From Flavobacterium sp. (lineage in GTDB: Bacteria; Bacteroidota; Bacteroidia; Flavobacteriales; Flavobacteriaceae): a DNA stretch of 64,000 nucleotides. Below, piece after piece: positions 33,051 to 42,037 of the stretch. The notes under the pieces were generated by a model that saw only the letters and a list, made by a program, of their open reading frames with translations, did not search any database and had not been told where the DNA came from. Each line of letters opens with the position of its first letter. The first letter of the stretch is position 1. The stretch lies in contig NZ_JAQSDH010000022.1 of assembly GCF_029945805.1 (NCBI RefSeq), positions 207,041-271,040 of the forward strand, given 5' to 3'. The translations under genes were made by a program, and so were the position numbers.

Positions 33051-33803
33051 TTAAACTTCCATTTCCGCTTTAATCCAGTCGTATCCTTTTTCTTCTAGTT
33101 CGTAAGCGAGTTCTTTTCCGCCTGATTTTACGATTTTTCCATCCATTAAAACGTGAACGAAATCTGGAATAATATAATCCAATAATCGTTGGTAATGCGT
33201 GATTACGACAACGGCATTGTCTTTACTTTTCAATTTGTTTACACCATTGGCAACAATTCGCAACGCATCAATATCCAAACCTGAATCCGTTTCGTCAAGG
33301 ATGGCCAGTTTTGGTTCCAACATCGCCATTTGAAAAATCTCATTACGTTTCTTTTCACCTCCCGAAAAACCTTCGTTTAATGAACGTGACAAGAACTTTC
33401 TATCGATTTCTAATAGTTCCGATTTTTCACGAATTAGTTTCAGCATTTCGTTCGCTGGCATTTCTGCTTTTCCGTTGGCTTTTCTGCTTTCGTTGATGGC
33501 AGTTTTCATGAAGTTCGTTACCGAAACTCCCGGAATTTCTACTGGATATTGGAACGAAAGAAAAACACCTTTATGCGCTCTTTCTTCCGGAGCTAATTCT
33601 GCAATATTTTCGCCTTCCAAAAGGATTTCACCTTCTGAAACTTCGTATTTTTCATTCCCAGCAATGATGGATGCTAACGTACTTTTTCCGGCACCGTTTG
33701 GCCCCATAATCGCGTGAACTTCCCCAGCGTTTACGGTTAGATTGATTCCTTTTAATATTTCTTTGTCTTCTACTGAAGCGTGTAAATTTTTTATGCTTAG
33801 CAT
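33051..33803 (-). CDS. sufC: Fe-S cluster assembly ATPase SufC
   Basis: A 250-residue ABC-type ATPase that drives the SufB-SufD scaffold. Walker A is in [17 protein letters not shown], the signature motif in [18 protein letters not shown], and Walker B with the catalytic Glu in [16 protein letters not shown]. Length is normal. It lies between sufB and sufD on the minus strand, with repeat-filled gaps on both sides. Confidence 0.98.
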   Translation of the reverse strand: MLSIKNLHASVEDKEILKGINLTVNAGEVHAIMGPNGAGKSTLASIIAGNEKYEVSEGEILLEGENIAELAPEERAHKGVFLSFQYPVEIPGVSVTNFMKTAINESRKANGKAEMPANEMLKLIREKSELLEIDRKFLSRSLNEGFSGGEKKRNEIFQMAMLEPKLAILDETDSGLDIDALRIVANGVNKLKSKDNAVVVITHYQRLLDYIIPDFVHVLMDGKIVKSGGKELAYELEEKGYDWIKAEMEV

Positions 33804-33815
33804 TTTATTTTTATT

Positions 33816-33849
33816 TTAAACCATTTAAGGCATGTAAGTTCATATAAGT
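33816..33849. repeat. ACCATTTAAG / CATRTAAG element, copy 2
   Basis: AACCATTTAAGGCATGTAAG followed by TTCATATAAGT, very close to the block at 23411-23444. It lies between sufC and sufB. Confidence 0.75.
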
Positions 33850-33851
33850 AT

Positions 33852-35300
33852 TTATCCGACAGATCCTTCTAACGAAATCTCCAATAATTTTTGTGCTTCA
33901 ACAGCAAATTCCATTGGTAATTTATTCAATACATCTTTACTGAAACCGTTTACGATTAGCGCTATTGCTTTTTCGGTTGGGATTCCACGCTGATTGCAAT
34001 AGAAAACTTGGTCTTCACCGATTTTTGAAGTTGTGGCTTCGTGTTCGATTATCGCGGATGAATTTTTGCTTTCGATGTAGGGAAAAGTATGCGCTCCACA
34101 ATTATTTCCCATCAATAATGAATCGCATTGCGAAAAGTTACGCGCATTGTCTGCACGAGCACTTATCTGAACCAAACCTCTATAACTGTTTTGAGATTTT
34201 CCGGCTGAAATTCCTTTGGAAATGATTGTTGATTTGGTATTTTTTCCCAAATGTATCATCTTCGTTCCCGTATCAGCTTGTTGGTAATTATTGGTAACTG
34301 CAATCGAGTAAAATTCACCAATTGAATTATCGCCTTTCAAAATTACCGAAGGATATTTCCATGTAATTGCAGAACCCGTTTCCACTTGAGTCCAAGAAAT
34401 TTTTGCGTTTTTCTCACACAAACCTCTTTTGGTTACAAAATTATAAACGCCGCCTTTTCCCTCTTTATTTCCAGGATACCAGTTTTGAACGGTTGAATAT
34501 TTGATTTCGGCATTATCCAAGGCAATCAGTTCAACAACTGCCGCGTGCAATTGGTTTTCGTCCCGACTAGGTGCGGTACAACCTTCCAAATACGAGACAT
34601 AACTTCCTTCATCGGCAATTAAAAGGGTTCTTTCAAATTGTCCTGTTCCGGCTTGATTGATTCGGAAATAGGTAGAAAGTTCCATTGGGCAACGAACGCC
34701 TTTTGGAATATAACAGAAACTTCCGTCTGAAAAAACGGCTGAATTCAGTGCGGCATAAAAATTATCTTTCTGCGGAACGATGGTCCCCAAATATTTTTTT
34801 ACCAATTCGGGGTGTTCTTTGATGGCTTCCGAAATAGGACAGAAAATAATGCCCTTTTCACTTAATGTTTTCTTGAATGTTGTAGCTACAGAAACCGAAT
34901 CTACCACAATATCCATAGCGATATTGTTCATCTTTTTCTGTTCGTCAATGGAGATTCCAAGTTTTTTGTACATTTCCAAAAGTTCAGAATCTACATCATC
35001 CAATGTTTTGTTTGGATCGACTTGTTTTGGAGCCGAATAATAAGATATCGCCTGAAAATCGGGTTTTTCGTAATTCACATTCGCCCAATTAGGTTCAGTC
35101 ATATCTTGCCAAGCGCGAAATGCTTCAATACGCCAATCCGTCATCCATTGTGGTTCCTCTTTTTTTAAAGAAATTGCCCGAACAATGTCTTCGTTTAAAC
35201 CAATTGGAAACGTATCCGATTCTATATCTGTATAAAATCCATACTCGTATTCTTTGCTTTCGAGTTCAACTTTTAAATCGTCCTCCGTATATTTTGCCAT
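33852..35300 (-). CDS. sufB: Fe-S cluster assembly protein SufB
   Basis: A 482-residue SufB, the scaffold subunit on which clusters are assembled. Signature stretches include [36 protein letters not shown] and [20 protein letters not shown]. The ORF extends to 35375, but those codons are unlike the family and overlap iscA. The ATG at 35300 ([20 protein letters not shown]) is typical and lies 13 bases after the iscA stop. Second gene of the suf transcript. Confidence 0.97.
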   Translation of the reverse strand: MAKYTEDDLKVELESKEYEYGFYTDIESDTFPIGLNEDIVRAISLKKEEPQWMTDWRIEAFRAWQDMTEPNWANVNYEKPDFQAISYYSAPKQVDPNKTLDDVDSELLEMYKKLGISIDEQKKMNNIAMDIVVDSVSVATTFKKTLSEKGIIFCPISEAIKEHPELVKKYLGTIVPQKDNFYAALNSAVFSDGSFCYIPKGVRCPMELSTYFRINQAGTGQFERTLLIADEGSYVSYLEGCTAPSRDENQLHAAVVELIALDNAEIKYSTVQNWYPGNKEGKGGVYNFVTKRGLCEKNAKISWTQVETGSAITWKYPSVILKGDNSIGEFYSIAVTNNYQQADTGTKMIHLGKNTKSTIISKGISAGKSQNSYRGLVQISARADNARNFSQCDSLLMGNNCGAHTFPYIESKNSSAIIEHEATTSKIGEDQVFYCNQRGIPTEKAIALIVNGFSKDVLNKLPMEFAVEAQKLLEISLEGSVG

Positions 35301-35313
35301 TTTGTTTGGTTTT

Positions 35314-35643
35314 TTATAGTGAAAACGATTCTCCGCATCCACAAGTTCTGCTCGCATTCGGATTATTGAATACAAACCCTTTTCCGTTTAATCCGCCAGA
35401 AAATTCTAAAACCGTTCCTGCTAAATACAAAAACGACTTTTTCTCCACGGCAATTTTAACGTGATTATCTTCAAAAACTTTATCGTTTTCGCCAAGTTCT
35501 TTATCAAATTTCAGTTCATACGACAAACCCGAGCAACCACCACTCTTTACGCCTACTCGAACGTAATCAATAGCGGCATCAAAACCGTCTTCCTGCATCA
35601 TCGAAACGATTTTTTTACTAGCGCCATCTGATACTTTTATCAT
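35314..35643 (-). CDS. HesB/IscA-type Fe-S carrier (SufA-like)
   Basis: A 109-residue A-type carrier that receives clusters from SufBCD and delivers them to apoproteins. The three conserved cysteines are present: one in [14 protein letters not shown] and two in the C-terminal [11 protein letters not shown]. Length is normal. First gene of the iscA-sufBCD transcript, preceded by the clearest two-part promoter in the window (35686-35715). Confidence 0.97.
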   Translation of the reverse strand: MIKVSDGASKKIVSMMQEDGFDAAIDYVRVGVKSGGCSGLSYELKFDKELGENDKVFEDNHVKIAVEKKSFLYLAGTVLEFSGGLNGKGFVFNNPNASRTCGCGESFSL

Positions 35644-35685
35644 AACTCTCTAATTTTGTTATTTTGATTTTGTCTAAATTAAGCG

Positions 35686-35715
35686 CAAAGTTACTACAAT
35701 TATCCTTTTTTTCAA
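35686..35715 (-). promoter_or_regulatory. Promoter of iscA-sufBCD (TTG N19 TAACTTTG)
   Basis: On the minus strand, TTG at 35715-35713, a 19-base spacer, then TAACTTTG at 35693-35686. Both halves and the spacing match the Bacteroidota promoter. The predicted leader is about 35 bases. Confidence 0.8.
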
Positions 35716-35773
35716 GAATCTATAACATTATTATAACGTATGTAGGAATAGAAAAAAATGATTTTTAATTCTT

Positions 35774-35781
35774 TAAATTTG
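35774..35781 (+). promoter_or_regulatory. -7 promoter element (TAAATTTG) of the MBL gene
   Basis: Perfect TAnnTTTG, 15 bases before the ATG at 35797. It lies within the longer ORF and so excludes the earlier start. Confidence 0.7.
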
Positions 35782-35796
35782 CAAAAACAGTACACT

Positions 35797-36657
35797 ATGA
35801 AAATATATCCGATTGAAGCAGGAAACTTTAAACTCGACGGGGGCGCTATGTTTGGTGTGGTGCCAAAAACCATTTGGAACAAAACCAATCCTGCAGACGA
35901 AAATAATTTAATTGATATTGCAGCGAGATGCATGTTAATTCAAGATGGAAACCGGTTGGTTTTAATTGACAACGGAATGGGAAACAAACAATCGGATAAG
36001 TTCTTTGGTTATTATTCGCTTTGGGGCACTCATTCTCTAGACAGTTCGTTAGCGAAATATGGATTTCACCGTGATGATGTTACCGATGTTTTTCTGACCC
36101 ATTTGCATTTTGACCATTGTGGCGGAAGCGTGAATTGGAATAAAGATAAAACCGGTTATGAAGTGGCGTTTAAAAATGCTAAGTTTTGGTCGAATGACAA
36201 CCATTGGGAATGGGCAACCAAACCAAATCAGAGAGAGAAAGCTTCGTTCCTTTCGGAAAATATTTTACCAATTAAGGAAAGTGGGCAATTGAATTTTATT
36301 AAAAGACCAGATGGTGATTTTGGAATTTCAGAAGAATTCGGTTTCGGCATTTTTTATGTGGACGGTCATACCGAAAAAATGATGATTCCGCACATTCAAT
36401 ACCAAGGAAAAACAATAGTTTTTTGTGCCGATTTGATTCCAACTGCTGGACATTTACCTTTGCCTTATGTGATGGGTTACGATACTCGGCCACTTTTAAC
36501 CATGCCCGAAAAATCGAAGTTTCTTCAATCAGCTGCGGAAAACAATTACTATTTATGGCTCGAGCATGATGCACACAATCAAATTATAACCGTTGAAAAC
36601 ACCGAAAAAGGCATCCGATTAAAAGAAGTTTTTAGCTGTGAAGATATCTTAACATAG
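35797..36657 (+). CDS. MBL-fold metallo-hydrolase
   Basis: A 286-residue metallo-beta-lactamase fold enzyme. The zinc site THLHFDHCGGS (HxHxDH) is at about residues 110-120, a further histidine in YVDGHTEKM and Asp in VFCADLIPTAGH, and a final His in EHDAH. Members of this soluble subgroup include lactonases and other esterases; the substrate is not predictable. No signal peptide. Start chosen at 35797 because of the promoter position. Divergent from the suf operon. Confidence 0.93.
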   Translation: MKIYPIEAGNFKLDGGAMFGVVPKTIWNKTNPADENNLIDIAARCMLIQDGNRLVLIDNGMGNKQSDKFFGYYSLWGTHSLDSSLAKYGFHRDDVTDVFLTHLHFDHCGGSVNWNKDKTGYEVAFKNAKFWSNDNHWEWATKPNQREKASFLSENILPIKESGQLNFIKRPDGDFGISEEFGFGIFYVDGHTEKMMIPHIQYQGKTIVFCADLIPTAGHLPLPYVMGYDTRPLLTMPEKSKFLQSAAENNYYLWLEHDAHNQIITVENTEKGIRLKEVFSCEDILT

Positions 36658-36722
36658 TGTTAATCATTATAAAGGTCAAGTAAAACATTTTAAATTTACG
36701 CCAATTTAGAAATCAATCTACT

Positions 36723-38297
36723 ATGAGAGTTATACATTTTTTATTGCTATCCTTGTTTTCATTATCAATTAATGCACAAGAAACAAGTCAAAATTTTGCT
36801 AAAAAAACAACGCTAACAGATGTTCAATTAAAACGTTGGAGCCATCTTGATTTAGAAAAAGATTCTATTCCCGGAATGAGTGTTGACAAAGCTTACACTG
36901 AACTTTTAAAAAATAAAAAAGGAGTAAAAGTAATTGTGGCAGTTGTTGACTCCGGAGTTGATATTGACCATGAAGATTTGAAATCGGTTATCTGGACCAA
37001 TCCAAAAGAAATTCCAAACAATGGAAAAGACGATGATAAAAATGGCTACGCTGATGATGTTCACGGATGGAACTTTTTAGGAAAATCAAATAATGAAAAT
37101 CTTGAAATGGTGCGTATCCTAAAAAAAGCTGATGATGGAACGGAAGTATATAAAAAAGCTTTAGCTGATTACACCAGAGAATATAAGGATGCTCTAGATT
37201 CAAAAGAAAATGCGGATGTTGTACTTAACGCAGATAAAATGGTACGTGATTTTCTAAAAAAAGACAATTACACACTTTCTGAACTGAAAGATATGCCTTC
37301 GGTAAAATTTGAATTGTATGATAGTAAAAGAATTATGTTATCCTATGCAACACAAAAAGGAGCAACTTTTCATGATGATTTACAAGACTTCAAAGAAAGT
37401 GTTTACGATAGAATCGATTATAATCTAAATAAAGATTTCAGCCCAAGAAAGTTGGTTGGTGACAATCCTGATGATATTAACGATAAAAAATACGGCAACA
37501 ATGTAGTGTATTCTAAAGACCGAAAAGATTCACTTCATGGAACTCATGTTGCAGGAATTATTGCTCAAGTTAGAAATAACGGACTTGGTGGTGACGGTGT
37601 TGCCGAAAATGTTGAGATTATGCCAGTTCGTGCGGTACCAAATGGTGACGAGTATGATAAAGATATTGCCTTAGCGATTCGTTATGCGGTTGATAATGGT
37701 GCCAAAGTGATTAATGGAAGTTTTGGAAAAGACTATTCTCCGCACGCACAATGGGTTTATGATGCTATAAAATATGCTGAAAGCAAAGACGTTTTAATCG
37801 TTCATGCGGCCGGAAATGATTCGAAAAATATTGATACGGAACCAAATTTTCCCTCAGATGAAGTTGATGGAAAAGAAATTGCTGATAACCTCTTAACTAT
37901 TGGAGCCTTGAATTATCAATACGGGTCAAAAATTATTGCTGCTTTTTCTAACTATGGTAAAATGAACGTCGATGTTTATGCTCCTGGTGTTAAAATATAT
38001 GCAACAGTTCCAGGAAATAAATATAAGTACCTTCAAGGAACGTCAATGGCTGCACCAAATGCTGCTGGGGTAGCGGCTTTAGTTCGTTCGTATTATCCAA
38101 ATTTGAAAGCTGCACAAGTAAAGCATATTCTAATGGAATCGGGAACACCTATTAATCTTGAGGTTATCGTTGATGAAAAGAAGATGTCAGTTCCTTTTTC
38201 GGAGGCAAGTGCTTCTGGGAAAATTGTAAACGCATACAATGCCTTAAAAATGGCAGAGGAAATGTCGACTAAGATGAAGAACAATCCAAAATTATAA
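36723..38297 (+). CDS. Secreted S8 (subtilisin-like) serine peptidase
   Basis: A 524-residue secreted protease with a signal peptide ending SINAQ (about residue 19). The catalytic triad is complete: D76 in AVVDSGVDIDH, H272 in LHGTHVAGII and S441 in GTSMAAPNAAG, with the oxyanion Asn in HAAGNDS. Between Asp and His it has a long insertion of about 120 residues (about 115-240) typical of Bacteroidota members. No C-terminal type IX sorting domain is visible, so it is likely periplasmic or surface-bound. A terminator hairpin follows. Confidence 0.96.
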   Translation: MRVIHFLLLSLFSLSINAQETSQNFAKKTTLTDVQLKRWSHLDLEKDSIPGMSVDKAYTELLKNKKGVKVIVAVVDSGVDIDHEDLKSVIWTNPKEIPNNGKDDDKNGYADDVHGWNFLGKSNNENLEMVRILKKADDGTEVYKKALADYTREYKDALDSKENADVVLNADKMVRDFLKKDNYTLSELKDMPSVKFELYDSKRIMLSYATQKGATFHDDLQDFKESVYDRIDYNLNKDFSPRKLVGDNPDDINDKKYGNNVVYSKDRKDSLHGTHVAGIIAQVRNNGLGGDGVAENVEIMPVRAVPNGDEYDKDIALAIRYAVDNGAKVINGSFGKDYSPHAQWVYDAIKYAESKDVLIVHAAGNDSKNIDTEPNFPSDEVDGKEIADNLLTIGALNYQYGSKIIAAFSNYGKMNVDVYAPGVKIYATVPGNKYKYLQGTSMAAPNAAGVAALVRSYYPNLKAAQVKHILMESGTPINLEVIVDEKKMSVPFSEASASGKIVNAYNALKMAEEMSTKMKNNPKL

Positions 38298-38301
38298 ACA
38301 G

Positions 38302-38330
38302 AAAAGGAAGCGTAAAACCTTCCTTTTTTT
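38302..38330 (+). terminator. Rho-independent terminator after the S8 peptidase gene
   Basis: Nine-bp stem AAAAGGAAG / CTTCCTTTT, loop of 8, then a run of T. It lies 5 bases after the stop codon. Confidence 0.88.
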
Positions 38331-38342
38331 ATTTTATTTACC

Positions 38343-40229
38343 ATGAAGCAAGGAATTTTATTAAGCTGGATTATAGTTAGTATTACCACAGTTTTTGCAC
38401 AACCAAAGGGCTATTGGCAACAAAAAGTCAATTACAAAATGGACGTTGCTATGAATGTAGAAACGTACCAATATAAAGGCACGCAGAAACTGGTTTACAC
38501 CAATAATTCAAGTGACACGCTGCGTAAAGTGTATTATCATTTGTTCAACAATGCTTTTCAACCCGGAAGTGAAATGGACATGCGTGTGCAAACCATTTTT
38601 AATCCAGACACCCGATTTGTAACCGTAAAAAAAGACGCTGCTGGGAAAGAAATTGTTGAAAGCAGAATTGCCAAGTTGCAGCCGAATGAGATTGGATATC
38701 TTAAAATTTCTAATTTAAAGCAGGACGGTGCCTTTTCTCAAACAAAAGAAATTGGGACCATACTTGAAGTGACCTTGGCAAAACCAATTCTTCCCGGAAA
38801 ATCAACAACATTTACTTTAGACTTTGATGGACAAGTTCCTATTCAGATTCGGCGTTCGGGCAGAAACAATTCTGTTGGTGTGGCATTATCAATGACACAA
38901 TGGTATCCAAAAATGGCAGAATTTGACTTTGAAGGTTGGCATACTGATCCTTATATTGCTAGAGAATTTCACGGAGTTTGGGGCGACTTTGATGTAAAAA
39001 TCACAATCGATAAAGACTACATTCTCGGAGGGACTGGGTATCTGCAAAATAAAAATGAAATTGGTTTTGGCTACGAAGACCAAGGAAAAGTGGTTAAGAA
39101 AGATCGGAATTCCAAAACATTAACTTGGCATTTTTTGGCACCAAATGTTCATGATTTTGCTTGGGCTGCCGACAAAGACTATCTGCACGATGTAGTTAAA
39201 GGGCCGAATAATATTGATTTGCATTTTCTTTATAAAAATGACAAAAAGTATATTGAAAACTGGAAAAAACTCCAGCCTTGGATGGTACGAGTAATGGATC
39301 TTTTCAACAAAACTGTTGGTGATTATCCTTATAAACAATACTCCTTTCTTCAAGGTGGCGATGGTGGAATGGAATATGCAATGTGTACGCTAATGCTTGG
39401 AACGGGAACTGCAGAAGGCATGTTGAAAGCAGCGCCACATGAATTAGCACATTCTTGGTTTCAGCACGTTTTAGCTTCTAATGAATCTAAGCATCCTTGG
39501 ATGGATGAAGGTTTCTCAACTTATATTGAGTATTTGGCTTTGAACGAAATTCCGGTAAAAAAAGATGAAAATCCATTTAAATCTTTCTATACCGCTTATT
39601 ATAGTTTAGTCGAATCGGGCAAGGAACAACCTTTATCAACGCAAGGCGACCGATTTGACCTTAATAAAAGTTACAGTACGGCTGCGTATTATAAAGGCGC
39701 ACTTTTCTTAACACAATTGGAATATCTTATTGGAAAGGAAAATACCCGTAAAACATTGAAACGTTTTTATAAAGAATTCAAGTTTAAACATCCAACACCT
39801 AACGACATCAAGCGCACTGCCGAAAAAGTTTCGGGAGCAAATTTAGATTGGTATTTAACCGATTGGACGGAAACTTTGAACACTATAGATTATGGAATAA
39901 AAAATGTAGAATCAGCAACGGAAGGAGTTCAAAGAACAGGTATTTCATTAGAAAGAATTGGGAGAACTCCAATGCCAATGGATATTCTGGTTGAATATAA
40001 AGACGGCTCCAAAGAGACTTTCTATATACCGTTACGCATGATGCTTTTCGAAAAAGAAAATCCGACTCCGGAAATTAAGCGAACTATTTTAGCCGATTGG
40101 CCGTGGGCGAATCCGAATTATTTCTTTGAAATTCCGAGAGCCAAAGCGGATATTAAAAAGGTAACCATTGACCCAAGCACCTTAATGACCGATGTGAAAA
40201 GAGACAATAATATTTTTGAAGTAAAATAA
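38343..40229 (+). CDS. Secreted M1 family metallopeptidase
   Basis: A 628-residue aminopeptidase-type enzyme with a signal peptide (residues 1-19, ending TVFAQ). The zinc site is HELAH (H366, E367, H370) plus E389 in WMDEGFSTYIEY, and the substrate-binding GGDGGMEYAMC motif stands in for the GxMEN of classical M1 enzymes. It probably trims peptides in the periplasm or at the surface. It begins 12 bases after the S8 gene terminator, so it may depend on readthrough or a weak promoter within the hairpin region. Confidence 0.95.
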   Translation: MKQGILLSWIIVSITTVFAQPKGYWQQKVNYKMDVAMNVETYQYKGTQKLVYTNNSSDTLRKVYYHLFNNAFQPGSEMDMRVQTIFNPDTRFVTVKKDAAGKEIVESRIAKLQPNEIGYLKISNLKQDGAFSQTKEIGTILEVTLAKPILPGKSTTFTLDFDGQVPIQIRRSGRNNSVGVALSMTQWYPKMAEFDFEGWHTDPYIAREFHGVWGDFDVKITIDKDYILGGTGYLQNKNEIGFGYEDQGKVVKKDRNSKTLTWHFLAPNVHDFAWAADKDYLHDVVKGPNNIDLHFLYKNDKKYIENWKKLQPWMVRVMDLFNKTVGDYPYKQYSFLQGGDGGMEYAMCTLMLGTGTAEGMLKAAPHELAHSWFQHVLASNESKHPWMDEGFSTYIEYLALNEIPVKKDENPFKSFYTAYYSLVESGKEQPLSTQGDRFDLNKSYSTAAYYKGALFLTQLEYLIGKENTRKTLKRFYKEFKFKHPTPNDIKRTAEKVSGANLDWYLTDWTETLNTIDYGIKNVESATEGVQRTGISLERIGRTPMPMDILVEYKDGSKETFYIPLRMMLFEKENPTPEIKRTILADWPWANPNYFFEIPRAKADIKKVTIDPSTLMTDVKRDNNIFEVK

Positions 40230-40233
40230 ATAT

Positions 40234-40263
40234 AAAAGCGAACTTTTACGGTTCGTTTTTTTT
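40234..40263 (+). terminator. Terminator after the M1 peptidase gene
   Basis: Stem AAAAGCGAAC / GTTCGTTTTT (one G-T pair), loop of 7, then a run of T. Confidence 0.85.
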
Positions 40264-40302
40264 AGAATAGAATTTGTAGATTTACCACAAATATTTTTCA
40301 CT

Positions 40303-40716
40303 ATGAACTACTTGAAAATCTTTTTCTTTTTAATTGCCCTAAACTTTGGAATACAAAAAACTGCTGCCCAACCAATTCGTTTTCAAACCAGCAGTGTAAG
40401 TTACACTGATAAAAAAGACACTGGTACTTGGAACGAATGGTCCGATTTTGTTAATGCTAAAGTTTTAATTACACTTGATCCAAAGAAAGATTTGATTACT
40501 GTTAATTCTTCTGAAATACAGTCTTTCAAAATTAAGGCTTATGGTGAAATCACTGATAATGAAGAAGTAAATATCGTTCCGTTTGAATGCGTGGACAATA
40601 AGTTTTCAAAGTGCACCATATTAATTATTACCAAGAAAAAAGAGAATAATAGAATACAATTTTACATCACCTATAACGAAGTGAAATTTGTTTATAACAT
40701 CTACAGTCTTAATTAA
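40303..40716 (+). CDS. Secreted hypothetical protein upstream of rnpA
   Basis: A 137-residue protein with a signal peptide (FFFLIALNFGIQKTAAQ). The mature part is a small beta-rich domain with two Cys (VPFECVDNKFSKCTILII) that could form a disulfide. No family recognised. It precedes rnpA by 2 bases, suggesting co-transcription. The closeness may simply reflect compact gene packing. Confidence 0.7.
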   Translation: MNYLKIFFFLIALNFGIQKTAAQPIRFQTSSVSYTDKKDTGTWNEWSDFVNAKVLITLDPKKDLITVNSSEIQSFKIKAYGEITDNEEVNIVPFECVDNKFSKCTILIITKKKENNRIQFYITYNEVKFVYNIYSLN

Positions 40717-40718
40717 AA

Positions 40719-41108
40719 ATGGATTTTTCCTATCCGGCAGCAGAAAAACTTAAAAGTAAAAAAATCATTGATTCCTTATTTACTCAAGGAAAATCTGTGA
40801 GTAAATACCCTTTGCGATTGGTTTATGTGGCTCACGATTTTGAGGATGATGTTCCGCTGAAAATGGGTGTATCCGTTTCTAAGAAATATTTCAAACACGC
40901 CGTTGACCGGAACTATTTTAAGCGTGTTCTTCGCGAAACTTATCGGTTAAACAAACAGTTGTTAACTGAAAATCTTGAAACAAAATACTGTTGCATGCTT
41001 TTTTATCAAACGAAAGATAAATTGTCTTATCAGGAAATTAATGAAAAGACGATCCAACTTTTTGAAAAGTTCACCAAAGCGACCTGGGAAGAGAAAAATA
41101 AATCCTAA
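40719..41108 (+). CDS. rnpA: Ribonuclease P protein component
   Basis: A 129-residue basic protein subunit of RNase P, which trims the 5' leader of pre-tRNAs. The family motif is present as KHAVDRNYFKRVLRETYRL (about residues 59-77), with the usual KMGVSVSKKYF strand before it. rpmH is not adjacent, unlike the common rpmH-rnpA pair. It sits between a small secreted protein and a DUF4349 lipoprotein gene. Confidence 0.93.
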   Translation: MDFSYPAAEKLKSKKIIDSLFTQGKSVSKYPLRLVYVAHDFEDDVPLKMGVSVSKKYFKHAVDRNYFKRVLRETYRLNKQLLTENLETKYCCMLFYQTKDKLSYQEINEKTIQLFEKFTKATWEEKNKS

Positions 41109-41167
41109 AAATCCTAGTACACAATAAATTAGAAGATTATACGTTTTTTTAGTAAAACCAACTTGTT

Positions 41168-42037
41168 ATGAAAACAGCTGTTCTAATTTATACTATCCTA
41201 ATTTCCCTTTTTGTTTCCTGCAATCAACCTGATGCCAATGCTGAATCAGCTATTCAGATGGTTTCTCTTTCAGCGGCTGATACTGCAGCAGTAGCCGTTA
41301 TTGATCAGGAAACTTATTCTAATGATAAGATGGAGTTAAAACTTCCACCAAAAGTGGAAAACATCGAATCGAAAATCATTAAAAGTGGAAATTTTCGATT
41401 TCAAACAGATGATTTAGATAAGACTTACAATCAAATTTTATCTGCCACAAAGAAATACAAATCCTTTATTAAAAATGATTCGCAATCTAATGACGATTAT
41501 CAACTTTCGCGAACCGTTTACATCCGTATTCCTAATGAAAACTTTGACGCTTTTATTTCGGAAATTTCAAAAGGGGTAAGCTATTTTGACCGAAAAGACA
41601 TCTCCTCAGAGGACGTTACAGAAGAGTACATAGACGTTGTTTCCCGAATAAAAACAAAAAAAGTTTTAGAAGAGCGCTATTATGAACTTTTGAAAAAGGC
41701 TACTAAAGTATCGGAAATGCTTGAAATAGAGAAGCAGCTTTCAGAAATTCGAGAAGAAATAGAAGCCAAAGAAGGTCGACTAAAATACCTTCAAAACAAA
41801 GTTGCTATGAGCACTTTAACCCTTGAGTTTTACAAACCCATTGCAAAAGGCAGTAAAGCAACAGTTTCTTACGGTGGAAGAATTGGCAATGCCATAGTAT
41901 CAGGCTTTAATGGGATTACAAATTTCTTCATAACGTTGTTAGGAATTTGGCCAGTTATTGTTACTTTAGTCGTCTTGTTCATTCTAATTAGAAAAAGATT
42001 TAAAAGAAAAAATAAAAATGATGTTATCGAAAATTAA
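41168..42037 (+). CDS. DUF4349 domain lipoprotein
   Basis: A 289-residue envelope protein. Lipobox around LFVSCNQPD (Cys about 18), a DUF4349 region (about 60-240) with RTVYIRIPNENFDAFISEIS, YIDVVSRIKTKKVLEERYYE and a coiled coil VSEMLEIEKQLSEIREEIE, then one C-terminal membrane helix (ITLLGIWPVIVTLVVLFILI) with a basic tail. Function unknown. Its end overlaps the S41 protease gene by 20 bases, implying translational coupling and perhaps a shared envelope role. Confidence 0.92.
   Translation: MKTAVLIYTILISLFVSCNQPDANAESAIQMVSLSAADTAAVAVIDQETYSNDKMELKLPPKVENIESKIIKSGNFRFQTDDLDKTYNQILSATKKYKSFIKNDSQSNDDYQLSRTVYIRIPNENFDAFISEISKGVSYFDRKDISSEDVTEEYIDVVSRIKTKKVLEERYYELLKKATKVSEMLEIEKQLSEIREEIEAKEGRLKYLQNKVAMSTLTLEFYKPIAKGSKATVSYGGRIGNAIVSGFNGITNFFITLLGIWPVIVTLVVLFILIRKRFKRKNKNDVIEN

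Noticed and set aside
35301..35375. N-terminal extension of SufB
   Set aside because: It overlaps iscA and has no counterpart in the family; the ATG at 35300 gives the typical N-terminus.
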